DNA from: Aspidapion aeneum
Taxonomy: Eukaryota > Arthropoda > Insecta > Coleoptera > Brentidae
Assembly (NCBI GenBank): GCA_963576565.1
Contig: OY755039.1
Span: 129,012,140-129,076,139 of the forward strand
Length of the DNA: 64,000 nt
Reading direction: 5' to 3'
A model generated the notes under the pieces. That model did not search any database. It worked only from the letters and a program-made list of their open reading frames with translations, and was not told the DNA's origin. The translations under genes were made by a program, and so were the position numbers. Positions 1-12,515 of the stretch are shown in pieces. The first letter of the stretch is position 1. The number at the start of each line of letters is the position of its first letter.

Positions 1-276
1 CATTGATTTAAAAAAAACAATTCTGCTTTAAAATACGGATATTCCGTGAGACGGGCAATAATCGTTCGAAAAACAATTTGATGTTTATGATCGTTTCGAA
101 CAAAATTTATAAATAAATAACGCAATACATTATTGTTAAAAGTTTAACTTTTGTTTAAGTAGGTAAACGATCATAAACATCAAATTGTTTTTGTTACCAA
201 TTGCGAACGAGTCTTTTCTGACGGAATATCCGTATTTTAAACTTAAAGCAGAAATGTTTTTTTTTATCAATGTGTA
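1..276. mobile_element. Foldback (MITE-like) element
   Basis: Two imperfect inverted arms, about 1-100 and 170-276, share the blocks ATACGGATATTCCGT and AAACGATCATAAACATCAAA. The outer ends CATTGATTTAAAA and TTTTTTATCAATG are also complementary. The window begins at or inside the left end, so a target duplication cannot be checked. No coding capacity. Superfamily not identified. Confidence 0.7.
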
Positions 277-728
277 GCACACCGTTAGACAGGAAATCAA
301 CTAAAGAAGTTTTTAAAAGAAAATGAAGGTCTCAATTGATTTTTAATTTTGATATTGATTTTCTTTCACAAAATTACTAATGTTCTTCCTTTGGTACAAC
401 AATTTTAACAAATCTATTAATTAGTTGAAGAAGCATAAGATTACAGAATTATAAAAAAAATGGTGCTTTTCCAGACATTAATAAAAAGTTTACGAGCGTT
501 TAAAGGTGGGATTTTGGATAATTTGAGAAAAAAAAATTAGAAATTCATATCTCTTTAGCCGTGACTCTTAGGACCCAAGTTCCAAGGTTGAAAAGGTAGC
601 AAATGACCCCAATAATATCTCAAAAAATTTTGACGGTTCATGTGCCGAACGCCCTATATAATCTAACAAGTTTTGACTATTCGGGTAAAAATAAGTTTTT
701 GTTTCTCTCATATTTATCCGAACGAACT
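277..728. other. AT-rich interval, nothing recognised
   Basis: Simple AT-rich sequence with homopolymer runs. No ORF, repeat arm or motif I could assign on either strand. Confidence 0.5.
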
Positions 729-875
729 TACTAGTCGCAGTTGAGTACAAAATTGATGCCCAAGGCACAAATACGAAATAATACAGTTTTGTATTTTTAT
801 GAATCAGGTTATTGGGCCATTTTGTACCCAACTGCGACTAGTAGGTACAAGTAGATTTAGCAGTTGGTTGTTTTT
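729..875 (+). repeat. Interspersed foldback repeat, family R1, copy 1
   Basis: Contains ACTAGTCGCAGTTGAGTACA and, inverted, TGTACCCAACTGCGACTAGT, then AGATTTAGCAGTTGG. The same order and orientation recur at 16742-16985. The second copy has two extra blocks, one containing the recurrent CACGGATCACC motif; this copy is therefore a useful empty-site reference. Non-coding. Confidence 0.65.
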
Positions 876-1000
876 TATTATTAATTTTTTTATTTCCAAC
901 TTTTAGGTTTAATTTCTATAGAAAGCACTATTAGCCCAGTAAGTGGGTAGAAAAAAAGGCCTTTGGCGTGCAAAAGGTAGAGATTCTTCCTCATCAAAAG

Positions 1001-1254
1001 GAAGATAAAGGCTGATAAAACGAGACCACCAAAATTATTAGGTACTGTTGGATCACTATTTAGAGCAAGTTAACACAGGACTGACACTAGACGTTTGTTT
1101 TATCTGTCATTCTAATGGCCCGAAGAGCACTGCAATTATAGGGGATGTTGGTAGGCCTATTTAAAAACAGATTCAATTATTTTAACTTTTCCTGAACAGT
1201 GATCCAACAGTACCTAATAATTTTGGTGGTCTCGTTTTATCAGCCTCTATCTTC
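1001..1254. mobile_element. Small foldback element with about 57 bp arms
   Basis: The left arm 1001-1058 (GATAAAACGAGACCACC, GGTACTGTTGGATCACT) is matched by the reverse complement at 1198-1254 (AGTGATCCAACAGTACC, GGTGGTCTCGTTTTATC). The 140 bp centre is unique. Structure typical of a non-autonomous DNA element; no target duplication identified. Confidence 0.75.
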
Positions 1255-2626
1255 CGAGCATTTTGATATATCGTTTACAGGAATCGGTCAAGAAATGAGT
1301 GATCGGGGAGCAAAATTGCTTTGTTAATAAGGTCACAAATTTTTTTATCGGTAGTTACTTTTTTATTTCTTAATCTATTTTTGCGTATGACACCTTAAAA
1401 TGCTCAAGACGACAAGCACAACCAAAACATAACACTTCTGGTTTCAACTCTTAAAACTTTCGTTTATGAGATATTACAACCTAAATCGGATGGCACACGT
1501 GGCATAAGCTCTGCTCTATAATTTTTACTGAGGCAGCATCAAAATCATTTGTAGTGGTGTGAGAAAATTCGCTTGAATCCACGGAGTTTGCGAAATAACT
1601 GGCATTTTTCAAAAAAATCATCCTGACGCCAATGGTGATATTTTAACAAATATTAAAAAACCGTCCCGGCATAAATGTTTAAACTTTAATAAAACATGTT
1701 TTGCATTTATCTAGACTTGATATCAGATCACCTTACAGAAGGTGAAACCCAGGTTTGCTCATAAAAAGGAGAATTTATGAAAAATTATTTTTGCATGCCC
1801 CTGATTGTGCTAAATGGTCATCTAGGGTACAATGGCGTACAAGGTTCGAAAAGGCCAATATTTGGGTTGCCTCATAGTAAATTTGGTGGCTATGGGTCAA
1901 ACCGGGTGGAAACGTCAAACTAAAAATCAGAAAAAGTACAATTTTTTGGAAAAAAATTCATATCTCGGAAACTAAATAAAAAATAAAAAAACTGAGAAAC
2001 AACTTTTTTGGCTTTAGCTGACTGTCATTTTGTGTCATTAAAATTTTTTTGAAAAAAATCGTACGGGAAATGGGAGCCGCCCAAACTTTCGCACTTTTGT
2101 TACACTTGCGTTTTAGCCACCCTGTGAAGCTATCTGTCAAGCGCAGGACAACAAAAAACCAAACATTAAAAGAGGATAATCAAATCTATATCAAATAGAA
2201 AATTGTGTGGGAATTTACCATTTCGCTTAGGAATAAATTTACTTTAAAAATGTCCAAAAAAATGGGGTGGCTCACTTCATATTTTGAGCAGTTTATTTAC
2301 TATCGTTGTTGGGCTCAATTTTGTTGCATTTGCGGCTTGCTGTATCACATTCTTAAATTGAAATGCGATTCCATTTCGGACTTGTTCCCTTTCCAGTTGA
2401 AAAAAGCCAATATATTTAAAATTATCAGCTGCGATTGTTCATTATACCTATTATATGTATTTCTCGGAATTTTACAACTTTTTAAAATAATTTCCGTTGT
2501 TGACAAAAAACAATGAATTAATCATAGACACTACTTTTTTTTTAAAAGTTTATTGTCACCATTGTTTATAATATACTAAACAAAGATAAACAAAAATGAC
2601 GTCATTACAAATGCGTATAATTTGGA
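1255..2626. other. Interval without recognised gene
   Basis: AT-rich. An open frame of 103 codons at 2205-2516 has no recognisable domain, biased composition and no supporting context; I treat it as chance. Nothing else stood out. Confidence 0.45.
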
Positions 2627-2772
2627 CTATACTATACAATAGTAGTGTGAGCTATGATGATCCTAATTTTTTCGAGAAAAAAAAGTTTCCTCGATTTCAA
2701 ACATTTTTATATATCTTTGCGTTTTAGATGATTTTTAAATTTTTTGTCACGCCGTCTTTCTGTCTTTGTAGC
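2627..2772 (+). repeat. Fragment of microsatellite-bearing Helentron-like repeat (copy 3)
   Basis: Matches the 5' part of the copies at 6538 and 20518: ACTATAC...AGTAGTGTGAGCTATG, then CCTAATTTTTTCGAG and ATATATCTTTGCGTTT. It breaks off where the TCTG microsatellite should begin (GCCGTCTTTCTGTCTTTG), leaving only a few degenerate units. An old truncated copy. Confidence 0.7.
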
Positions 2773-3313
2773 AAAGATTATAGATTATAATATATGAAAA
2801 GATTTTAAATAAAAACTAAAAGTTAGGCAAAGTTTATATTATTTCGGCCCTTATTTTGGCCAGACGACAGCCAGATATCTTTTACAGGTAGATAGGTGCG
2901 TTTCCACAAACATTGAGTAAAGGGAGGGGGTACTATTAAAATGGGGTTGAAAAAAATCTTAAGGCGTGTTCAAAAAGAATTTTTGATATCAGTCTATATT
3001 TGTAAAAGTTATAGCGAAAACTATTATTAATAAGGAGAGCGTGGAGGAGAGAGAGAGAGGGGAAATTTATGAAATCGCCCTATATTATAAAATTATGCGA
3101 ATGTGGTTTTTTGAAGAGGGTGGGGGGAATGAGAGGAAGGGAGATGGGTGGCTACAAAGTAATTACAGCAAATTCGAGGAAATTTATTTTGCAATGGGTG
3201 GTAAAAGGAATTTCATTAAAACCGCCTGAAATTTAGGAAATGTTTATGCCTTAAAGCCTACATCATGTGACAAAATGGCGTCTGACGCCACGTTGATTCC
3301 TGTTTAAGAAATA
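2773..3313. other. Interval without recognised gene
   Basis: Includes a GA-rich purine stretch around 3038-3160. No coding or repeat assignment. Confidence 0.45.
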
Positions 3314-4136
3314 CAGTGAAACCTCCTATAAGCGGACACTCACGGTTCCGTAGATTTTGTCCGCTTATTGGAGGTGTCCGCTTATTGGAGGTGTCCGCTA
3401 TTGGAGGTGTCCGCTTAAGAGAGAGAACTACGAAATTTTAATATACAGTCGAACCTCTATAACTCGAACTCAAAGGGACAACCAAATCAGTTCGAGTTCT
3501 AGAAATTCTAGCTAAAAAGGTTAAAATACATATAAAAAGTGCAGGGACCACTTAAAAGGTTCGAGTTATATAGAGGTTCGAGTTATAGAGGTTCGAGTTA
3601 TAGAGAGGTTCGACTGTATTTTTATTATTAAACGTACATGGTTGTATCACTTATAATAAAACAGGAAAACACAAACGGAAAACTAAACAACACTTCTTAA
3701 TAGAAAATCGGTAAAAAATCACGTAAACTTAGGAAGTTTTTTACTAGGCGTCATTTCAAAGAGATCTATTACTATTCAACTGAGGAATAAAAATAAAATA
3801 CAGCAGTCCCGCCGAATAAAATATGTTGTAAATACGGTACAGAAGTATCCGCATTAAAACGGAAAGAGGTAATTCTCCGGCTGCAGAGTGCGTTGTTGAC
3901 AACATACTACATAACATTTATGCCCATGTCTTGCAGAGCTCCATCCTGTTGCCGGTTAAGGGAGGTTTCAGAATTTTTTAAACAAAAAAAATTGCCCGCG
4001 TTTGTTTATTAGAGTGTCCGGTTATAGGAGTGAATTTTACAGGTAAAGAAATAGGCAAAAGCTTGGTTCCAACACATTTGTCCGGTTAAAGGGAGTGTCC
4101 GGTTAATAGAAGTGTTTGTAAGGAGAGGTTTCACTG
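3314..4136 (-). mobile_element. Pogo/Tigger-like DNA element A (decayed), with nested insertion
   Basis: Bounded by CAGTGAAACCTCCTATAAGC and an inverted GGAGAGGTTTCACTG, each flanked by TA, the target used by Tc1/mariner/pogo elements. Subterminal GTCCGCTTA/TAAGCGGAC motifs repeat at both ends. Its interior is the reverse complement of the element at 4223-4862, so the two lie head to head with 86 bp between. Any coding region is destroyed; the stretch corresponding to the helix-turn-helix of the sister copy is frameshifted. A second small pogo-like MITE (3446-3616) sits inside it. Confidence 0.8.
3446..3616. mobile_element. Nested pogo-like MITE (171 bp)
   Basis: Inserted in element A. Ends are CAGTCGAACCTCTATAACTC and inverted TATAGAGAGGTTCGACTG, flanked by TA on both sides. 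Several internal repeats of GGTTCGAGTTATA occur near the right end. Non-coding. Nesting shows it arrived after element A. Confidence 0.85.
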
Positions 4137-4222
4137 TATAGCCTATAGCACCTTCGCGATCAGTAGCAATTCAACGATACCTTTTTTCAGCCGTTTAGCC
4201 TCTAACGCGACACAAACATATA

Positions 4223-4862
4223 CAGTGAAACCTCTCCTTGCGGACACCTCTAATAAGCGGACACTCCCTTTAAGCGGACAAATTTGTTGGAACCAAGCTT
4301 TTCCCTATTTCATTACCTGTAAAATTCACTCCTATAACCGGACACTCTAATAACCGGGCGCGGACAATTTTTTTTGGTTAAAAAATTCTGAAACCTCCCT
4401 TAACCGGAAGCGAACCTTTGACAACGGGACGGAGCGCTGCACCTCATCGGCATAAATATTGTAGTATGTTGGCAACAACGCACTCGACAGCCACGGAATT
4501 ATCTCTTTCCGTTTTAATGCGGAGACTAAATACTTCTCTCGTATTTACAACATATTTTATTCGGCGGGACTTTATGTTTGATTTTTATTGTTCAGTTGGG
4601 TAGTAATAGAGCTCTGTGAAGTGGCGCCTAGTAAAAAACTTCTTAGTTTACGTGAAAAAATGGAAGTTGTTATCGTTTCGGAGAAGGAACATCTATCAGC
4701 ACGAAAGATCGCTGAAAAATTTAATATCAGAAAAACTCAAGCAGCGGAAATTGTTAATAAATATATATTAAAATTTCGCAGTTCCCTTTCATAAGCGGAC
4801 ACCTCCAATAAGCGGACAAAATCGACGGAACCGTGAGTGTCCGCTTATAGGAGGTTTCACTG
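4223..4862 (+). mobile_element. Pogo/Tigger-like DNA element C
   Basis: Inverted ends CAGTGAAACCTCTCC and GGAGGTTTCACTG with TA target duplications. 640 bp, far shorter than an autonomous Tigger, so internally deleted. It keeps the 5' end of a transposase gene (4609-4794). Confidence 0.85.
4609..4794 (+). pseudogene. Tigger/pogo transposase N-terminus (CENP-B-type helix-turn-helix), truncated
   Basis: The frame encodes SKKLLSLREKMEVV followed by LSARKIAEKFNIRKTQAAEI. This has the layout of the N-terminal CENP-B/pogo helix-turn-helix that binds the element's own terminal repeats: a basic start, first helix, then an 'A.KF.I...' recognition helix. About 60 codons remain; the second HTH and the DDE nuclease of the family are absent and the frame ends within the 3' inverted repeat. 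It cannot transpose alone. The start is uncertain because the open frame runs upstream into the terminal repeat. Confidence 0.75.
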
Positions 4863-5849
4863 TATACATACATATCCCAAGCAAAAAACATTACCCTTCC
4901 TTTCGCCGTGCTGCAGTTGGGTAAAAAGCGAAATACACATTGAATTTTTTAACCCTTTATCTTGGTTCAACCAATCCAATGTAAACAAAATAAGCTCGGT
5001 AAGGATAAATAAAATGCTGTTGTGCCTGGCCTTTATTTGACCCCAGAGGCTATGTGAAACTTCTTGGTCATCGATATTATTTTAAAGAAAGTAGAAGAGA
5101 GTAATCTCAGGACTCCCTTCTTGTCCGTGTACTGTTGTGAAAGCATTCTAATTGGATTTTTTTAAATATTTCTTGTAGACGAGTGGGAGTAACTTTTAAG
5201 AGACATGAAAATTATTAATTATTTAAGATTTAGTGCTTTTAGTGATATGGCACGTCATTTTAAATTTTTTATTATTTTGTTTAAATCGGTGGAATTATTA
5301 AAACTTCCAAGTTTTTTTGACATTTTAGAAGATTTCCGTATCCGTGCAACTTTTTTTCGTTTCTATGCGTACCATCATTCCAGTCAGTGCATTTAACCCT
5401 ACAAACTAAAAAAATCACTTTCGTATTTTTTTTTACATTTGATAGCAGCTATGGAGATCCAAAAAAAACTTTTCTAGTATTTACAATAATTTATCAAATA
5501 AACGATCTAAACCTAGAAGGGACGGAAAAAGTTTGGCGGTAAAAACTATGTTTACATGAAATTTGTTTTTAAAGCAGAGATTGGATTACTATTTTCGTCT
5601 TTATAAAAAACAAATTATGATGAGTTTTCGCAAAATTGGCCAATAAAATCATAGACAAACTGAAAATTGTTAAGCCTTTTGATAACCGCAAGCTTCCATG
5701 CATCCTATGGTGCATTTGCATAAAATGTTTCTGTTTTTATTGGGTCCTGCTTCCTTTTTTCCAATCCAATTCAAGTGGATCTTTATTTCATCCCAGCCAC
5801 TTCATCGCTTGGTGATATGCCAAATGGAATGAAATTTGGTGGCATTTTT
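4863..5849. other. Interval without recognised gene
   Basis: AT-rich, several short chance frames; no repeat arms or domains recognised. Confidence 0.45.
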
Positions 5850-6276
5850 TTTTACGGTTAAGCGCACTCGCAAGGGATTCCTATCACGCTCGAGAAGCGG
5901 CCAGTGCGCGAAAATGTTGGTGTGTGTTGGTTTTGAAACGGTTCAGGTTGTAACCTGCAGGGAAAACTGTCGCAGGGAGTTTATTCCACAGCGATGCTGT
6001 TCTCCAGAGATATGAATTCTGATATAATGAGGTTCTTGGTGCCTCTATTTTGACAGTAAATTGATGGTTACCGTCTGTTTGACGTGTTCGCCTAGTAGGT
6101 GTTACTCCCGAGGGGATCATACGTGCCAACTCTTCAGGGCATTTTCCGTGATAATACCTGCAGAAGAGAGATAGATCGCCCACAGTTCTTCGATGTTCGA
6201 GACTATCCAAGGCACTGGTAAGTGCGGGGTGATTGATCAGCTTGATAGCTCGTGTTTGCACGGTGTTCAAAAGCAT
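5850..6276 (-). pseudogene. Jockey-like LINE, C-terminal end of ORF2 and 3' tail (5'-truncated)
   Basis: The minus frame 6276-5884 contains LDSLEHRRTVGDLSLFCRYY, GNHQFTVKIEAPRTSLY and LWRTASLWNKLPATVFPAGY. This is the conserved region downstream of the reverse transcriptase palm in jockey-type arthropod LINEs. Stop at 5884, then a short 3' end that runs to an A-rich tail (TTTTTTTTTAC on the plus strand near 5850). Only about 130 codons survive, as expected of a 5'-truncated target-primed copy. A second piece of the same family lies on the plus strand at 45575-45715. Confidence 0.85.
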
Positions 6277-6537
6277 TAAGGTATGTTTGGGTGTGCACGC
6301 AGTTTTAGTCGATCCATAGTTGCAATGCTCTTCGTTCGTAGAAAAAAATGGTATGATAGAAGATTTTTCCTTCCATAAAATTTCATATACATAGGTCCGT
6401 ATTTTTGCCTTAAATGCTCCAAAACAAAGTTATGGGTAAGTATTAAAAGAAATATATGTTTTAGTGTTTTTTACTAAACGGCGCAAGCCGTACCGATAAA
6501 AGCACAAGGAGTAACTGTTGTACTGACGGCATATATT

Positions 6538-7398
<861 letters not shown>

Positions 7399-9353
7399 TT
7401 TCGTTATCCTTACAATAAGTATAAAAACTGAGAGCGATTCATCCGCCCCCGTTGGTTCTATATCAAAAGTGTTTGGCGTTGAACTTTCCTGTGGCTAATA
7501 ATAAACTTCTGCGATTTATTGTCTTGGCTATTGAATCGCTTTAACATAATCATGATCAAAGGTTTTAAATTTTCCAATATTATTGTTTTTATTATATTCT
7601 TCGAACATTAAACCAGATTTTCTAAGTTTATATTTTTTTATTTCCTAATATTTGCGAAGCGTACAAACCACTGAAAAAGATCAATATGTCAATGCGAATA
7701 CACCGTGTATTGACCTAAAAACCTGTATAATTAAGCTAATTATGATTGACGTAGACTAGCGATTTTCGCATATTTGATTCAAATACATCATACGCTTGGT
7801 CAATAAATATTTATATCAAACGCTTGAGTATTTATGACAAATAATTTACATCAATGAATTTGATCTAAGGTGAGTTGGGGCAAGTGCAACCACTTTTTCT
7901 ATTAGTAAGGCTTTAGAACGCAATGATTTTTTTTAAATTTATTCAGAATTTCAAAGCTTTTTTTTCTATAATATTTTTGAAGTGTTTTTAACTAAATAAA
8001 CAATTATTGATTAAAAAGCAGCAACCCTGAATTTTTTGAAAATTTCTTTTTTTGTTGGTGACCGAAATCGCTCTTGTCCCTTCAAATGGGGTAAGAGTGA
8101 TTTTACACAGAACAACGCTAAATCTAAAGTTGTGGTAGATTTATTGGGGGAAGAGCCTTTTAATGCAAATGTTCCTGATTTTTTTATTTTTTGAATAATG
8201 ATTTTATCTTTAACCGTTAACATTTTAGAAACTTTTAAAGAAGGTAAAACTAAAGGAAAATTATTTTTTAATTCTTCTTTTTATATTCATAAAATTAACC
8301 AAAAAAGAGAAACACGAGGAAACTTAGAAATAAACTTACAAATGTAAAAAACGTGAAAAAACTACTAACTAAACAGCTTTTTTGAGGTAACAGGCAGCAT
8401 ATAATCCCTGAATATTAAATCTACTGAATATTTTAGGTGTCAAATGAAACTGGAAAATTCATTTCGCTTCTTCTCCCAAGTACTGGAGCAGGTAAAATTG
8501 AAATGATGTCATCATTTTGAACATCTGAAATATCTCAATTGGGGGGAATGTAAAAAGCGTATTTTTTTAAAGAAAGCTGCTTTTTCTCGCATATTTAACA
8601 GTGCGACTGAAAAACGCACTTACCCCACAAGCAAAAGACGCACTAGTCCCGGTGGCGCATTTCAAGGGGGAAGCAAGTGCGACTTATGCTCCATTCTACA
8701 AACCCGAAAAGGAAACAAGAAAAACATTATCAAATGGCAATATATAGACTAGAAGATTTACATCAAACAGGCCAAACTAAAATTTTCTAAAAAAAAATCG
8801 GAAATGGATTTAATAAATGACACGTGTACTCGATGTGCGACTGTACCGATTTAGTTCAGGCAAGATTCGGGAAAATCCACTTTCTAGAAGCATTTTATAT
8901 TACTTTTTGGCAAATGGACAATTCCCCCTATTTTGACCCCGCTGAATCCGAATATCCCTGTTGCCAACTCGAAATATTGACAGGGGCTGAGATATTCAAG
9001 ATGGCGGCCAAAATGGCGGCGGAATTTTAAATTGCCGCTGGAAAGCCCAAATTGTCACAGGTGTACATTTAAAATATATATTTGTATAAATAAAAAATAA
9101 TAACATATTATTTTTTTTAATGGCTGCAAAAACCTTCAAAAACCCCCCCAGACCCCCCAAAATCTGAAAGTTTGAGTTTTTTTCAAATTTTCTTAAAAAC
9201 TAAGCTTCTAAGAGAAAAATGTATTATATACTTTATTGTAGACAATGAAATTCCCTTTTCAACATGGTATAACATAATAAGGTTAGACTAATAACAAGCT
9301 CTCCAGCGGCGTCCGTTAATTGAAGTAATAAAAAAAAGTTGAAAAAATATGAG
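7399..9353. other. Interval without recognised gene
   Basis: AT-rich; short A/C-poor stretches such as TGAGTTGGGGCAAGTGCAAC near 7870 and GGGGGAAGCAAGTGCGAC near 8667 are loosely similar but not a clear repeat. No coding assignment. Confidence 0.4.
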
Positions 9354-10075
9354 CATGAAGTTAGCAAAGCACCCATCGTAGATCGAATTGTGACTAGGTG
9401 GATAATTTGCCGTTAATTAGTCGTGAATTAGTTGTGGAAAAATTATCTTATTTTGTCGCTCTTATTTTTGACCGTTTTTGAGGGTGCTTCGCTAACTTTA
9501 TATGAAGTTAGCGAAGCACCCTCGTAAAAATGGCTTTTATCAAAATCGAATATGGTGGATAATTTGCCGCTAATTAGTCGTAAATTAGTTGTGGAAAAAT
9601 TAATTTTGTCGCTCTTATTTTTTACCCTTTTTTTGGGTGCTTCGCTAACTTCATATTTTGGCACCCATCGCAAATCGAATCGCTACTAGGTGGATAATTT
9701 ACCGTTAATTAGTCGTGAATTAGTTGTGAAAAAATTAATTTTGTCGTTCTTATTTTTGACCATTTTTGAGGGTGCTTCGCTAACTTCATGTGAAGTTAGC
9801 GAAGCACCCTCGTAAAAATAGCTTTTATCAAAATCGAATATGGTGGATAATTTGCCGCTAATAAGTCGTGAATTAGTTGTGGAAAAATTAATTTTGTCGC
9901 TCTTATTTTTGACTATTTTTTTGGGTGCTTCGCTAACTTCATATGAAGTTAGCGAAGCACTCTAAAAAACGGTCAAAAATAAGAGCGACAAAATTACTTT
10001 TTCCACAACTAATTCACGCCTAATTAGAGGCAAATTATTCACCCTATTCGATTTCGATAGGTTATGTCTAAGGCC
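9354..10075. repeat. Inverted/tandem satellite-like block, about 289 bp period
   Basis: GGGTGCTTCGCTAACT occurs at about 9482, 9636, 9771 and 9925, spacings near 154, 135 and 154, i.e. a 289 bp dimer. Three of the four are fused to their own inverse, giving perfect or near-perfect hairpins such as CTTCGCTAACTTCAT / ATGAAGTTAGCGAAG. Between them runs a conserved GGTGGATAATTTGCC...TTAGTTGTGGAAAAA block. The last unit (after 9944) is inverted. Non-coding. Confidence 0.85.
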
Positions 10076-11442
10076 ATTTTTGACGAGGGTGTCTCTCTAA
10101 CTTCTAACGCTAGGCTTCCAGGATGCAGTGACCCTACAGTTGACGTAGCTGGCAGCGCCCTCCACCGGTAGGTGACTAAACCATTTCTACACTTTACGGT
10201 TTTATTTTTCCTTCGATTACATTTTCTTTACTTCATTTCTACTAAATATTTTTTTAAATTTTTTTTCTATATTTTACTTTTCTGTAGATTATACGCGCTC
10301 TTTATGACTAGCCAATGGTGAGCTGGAACACACTCATTTACTTATAGCAGATTAGTAACAGTGCGGCATGTAATGAGGTATTCGGTAACGGATAAAAATA
10401 CAACAAAACTGCAGTGCAAACAATCTCCTGCGTGGGGAATTCCGCGTTGGTTTAGAGGATCCAAAAAGGAAGCATGTCTCCTTCTTATCCCCCGAGATTA
10501 ATTACGGTTCCATGTTTTATTGGAGTTTTTTCAATACATGTTGGACATTTTATATAAGTCAGCTAGCGTGTACGGAAGGGCGCGAGGCAATATTCTTTTT
10601 TGCAAATAAAAACCAGTTTGTTTAGGATGTCCCCTTAGGGGTGATAGAAAATAAATAGAATTTTTGAAATCCAAAGAAAATTGAGGAAACATGTAGTGTA
10701 TACACCGCACAATGTACTCTGACTCCTAGAAAATTATATACCTAGATTACAAGCAGCCGAATGTCAAAAAATACAATTATTTGTTGAAACTACAATCCAA
10801 CTTCTTTGAAATTCTTCCTTTCATGACGAGATGCAAACTATTTCTGCAATTTTTAAAACAAGCGAAAAAGCGACAACTGCCTCTATTTATCTTTGTCCCT
10901 TTATAGCAATTTTGTCTTACTGGGCGATCTCGATTTTATCTATATTCATAATTGCAAAAAAAAATATTTTATAGATTGCCTTCATCCCGGGGCTCTATTC
11001 TGGGTCTTAAACCATGTCACCATCCACATCACACGCTTTGACGATTAGCAAACTCTGAGCGGTAGCGTGTTGTGCGAAATGACTTATCTCGACCAATTGC
11101 ATAGTCGCCCGCTCTTCAGAGGTAGTGAATTTGACGTGTTTGAAGTGAAATCTGTTCTCCTACTTAAACGCAATATTTTTGTTGATGGTTTATGTCATTA
11201 GAAACAAGTATCTAGGTAGACATAGCAATAACATATCATTCATATTTATGCAAAAAGAAAATCTGCATCTCTGCGTCTCCAAGACCTGAAAGCTATAAGG
11301 AAGCTATTTTCTTGGGAAATAGTTGGCTAACTTCTTGAGGTGATAGAGTACCTCCTTGGTGGTACTGGCTCCCTTTACGAAGTAAGGCAGGGCATTGCGG
11401 CATGTGCTACTGCAGAGTCTACAATTATTGTCATCGTTGGCT
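10076..11442. other. Interval without recognised gene
   Basis: No domain-bearing frame, repeat arm or RNA gene recognised. Confidence 0.4.
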
Positions 11443-12031
11443 TTATCTATTAAATACTTCACTAGGCAGTGTCCGGTAAGCATTCCAACTACTAGTCTTA
11501 AGCCGTTCTAAGTTCCACATACTGCTACTACGTCCGACGCCTATTTTCCAGCTCCTTCGATCCTGACAATCTTCTGTCAGGTTTTTTTGACTCAGTGACG
11601 TTTGGATTGACTGTTGCCATTCCAGTTTAAGACGCCCTCTTTTTCTGCGCCCTATTGGTTGCCATTCTAGGATCTGCTTTGGTATTCTTTTGTCGTTCAT
11701 CCGTTGTACATGGCCGTACCATATCAGTTGTCATTTAGTTATGTCATCCGTTATGCTTCTCACGATTCCCATTCTTTCTTTTATGATCTCATTTCTTATA
11801 TGATCTGTTCTAGATATTCTCATTGATCTTCTTATTGCATCCATTTCGACACTTTCAATTTTTGTTTTGTATTTTTCTGTTACGCGACAACAGCGTGCTT
11901 TTCACCAGTGTTTCATATATGTTAAATTTTACATTCTTTTTTATCTCTCTGCTCCATAAAATACTGTTAAGACATCCAACAAACCTTTCTTGCTTTAACT
12001 TTTTTCTGTTCTTTACAGTCTGTTCCTAACA

Positions 12032-12316
12032 CCCAAGTAAACAATGGTGGGTGTGCTTTCGGGCTGTTCGGCCGTCGTCGTTGGAAATTCGTTCTCGACG
12101 TTTCGCCGCCATCTCGAGTGGATGGCATCTTCAGGAGATGTTGACTGTTTGTCGGCTTCTCGAAGACTGGACCGACAAACAGTCAACATCTCCTGAAGAT
12201 GCCATCCACTCGAGATGGCGAAACGTCGAGAACGAATTTCCAACGACGACGGCCGAACAGCCCGAAAGCACACCCACCATTGGACGATGGCCGCGAAAGC
12301 CTTTCCCAAGTAAACA
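12032..12316. mobile_element. Palindromic hammerhead-bearing insertion with 12 bp target duplication
   Basis: The 261 bp insert (12044-12304) lies between direct copies of CCCAAGTAAACA (12032-12043 and 12305-12316), splitting the LINE's YVYLG codons. It is mostly an inverted repeat: the arms carry GGCCGTCGTCGTTGGAAATT and its inverse, and a hammerhead-like core in each arm. The right end, ATTGGACGATGGCCGCGAAA, lies outside the palindrome. No ORF. It resembles a solo PLE terminal segment or retrozyme-like element; that identity is inferred. Confidence 0.8.
12189..12231 (+). ncRNA. Hammerhead-like motif in the palindromic insert
   Basis: Stem I TCTC (12189-12192)/GAGA (12228-12231); core CTGAAGA (12193-12199; the variable position 7 is A); one extra T; stem II GCCATC/GATGGC (12201-12206/12214-12219); GAAA (12220-12223); a minimal two-pair stem III (A-T, C-G); predicted cleavage after C12227. 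The very short stem III matches the minimal hammerheads described in PLEs. The extra base between core and stem II is atypical. The inverse arm has a 3 bp insertion before GAAA. Confidence 0.55.
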
Positions 12317-12357
12317 TACTCATTGCATGGAGAGATCGGTTGTCCATTATCTAGTTC

Positions 12358-12515
12358 TAAAGGCCGCTTGACATCGAGCAATAGACTTGCAGTTGCATGC
12401 AAGATTAGGGTGCCTGATATGACATCTATTGAATAAACAAACAAATATTTTACATTCAGGGACACTAATCTTGCATGCAACTGCAAGTGTGTTGCTCCAT
12501 CTCAAGCAGCCTTTA
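12358..12515. mobile_element. MITE with about 50 bp terminal inverted repeats
   Basis: Ends TAAAGGCCGCTTGACATCGA and inverted CATCTCAAGCAGCCTTTA, with inner arms CTTGCAGTTGCATGCAAGAT. It interrupts the LINE relict relative to the copy at about 15450. Superfamily not identified. Confidence 0.8.

Noticed and set aside
2205..2516. 103-codon plus frame
   Set aside because: Cys/Leu/Ile-rich chance-like composition, no recognised motif, no splice or promoter context.
12051..12371. 106-codon plus frame and 157-codon minus frame in the palindromic insert
   Set aside because: Both follow from the inverted repeat; only the LINE-derived ends of the minus frame are protein-like.
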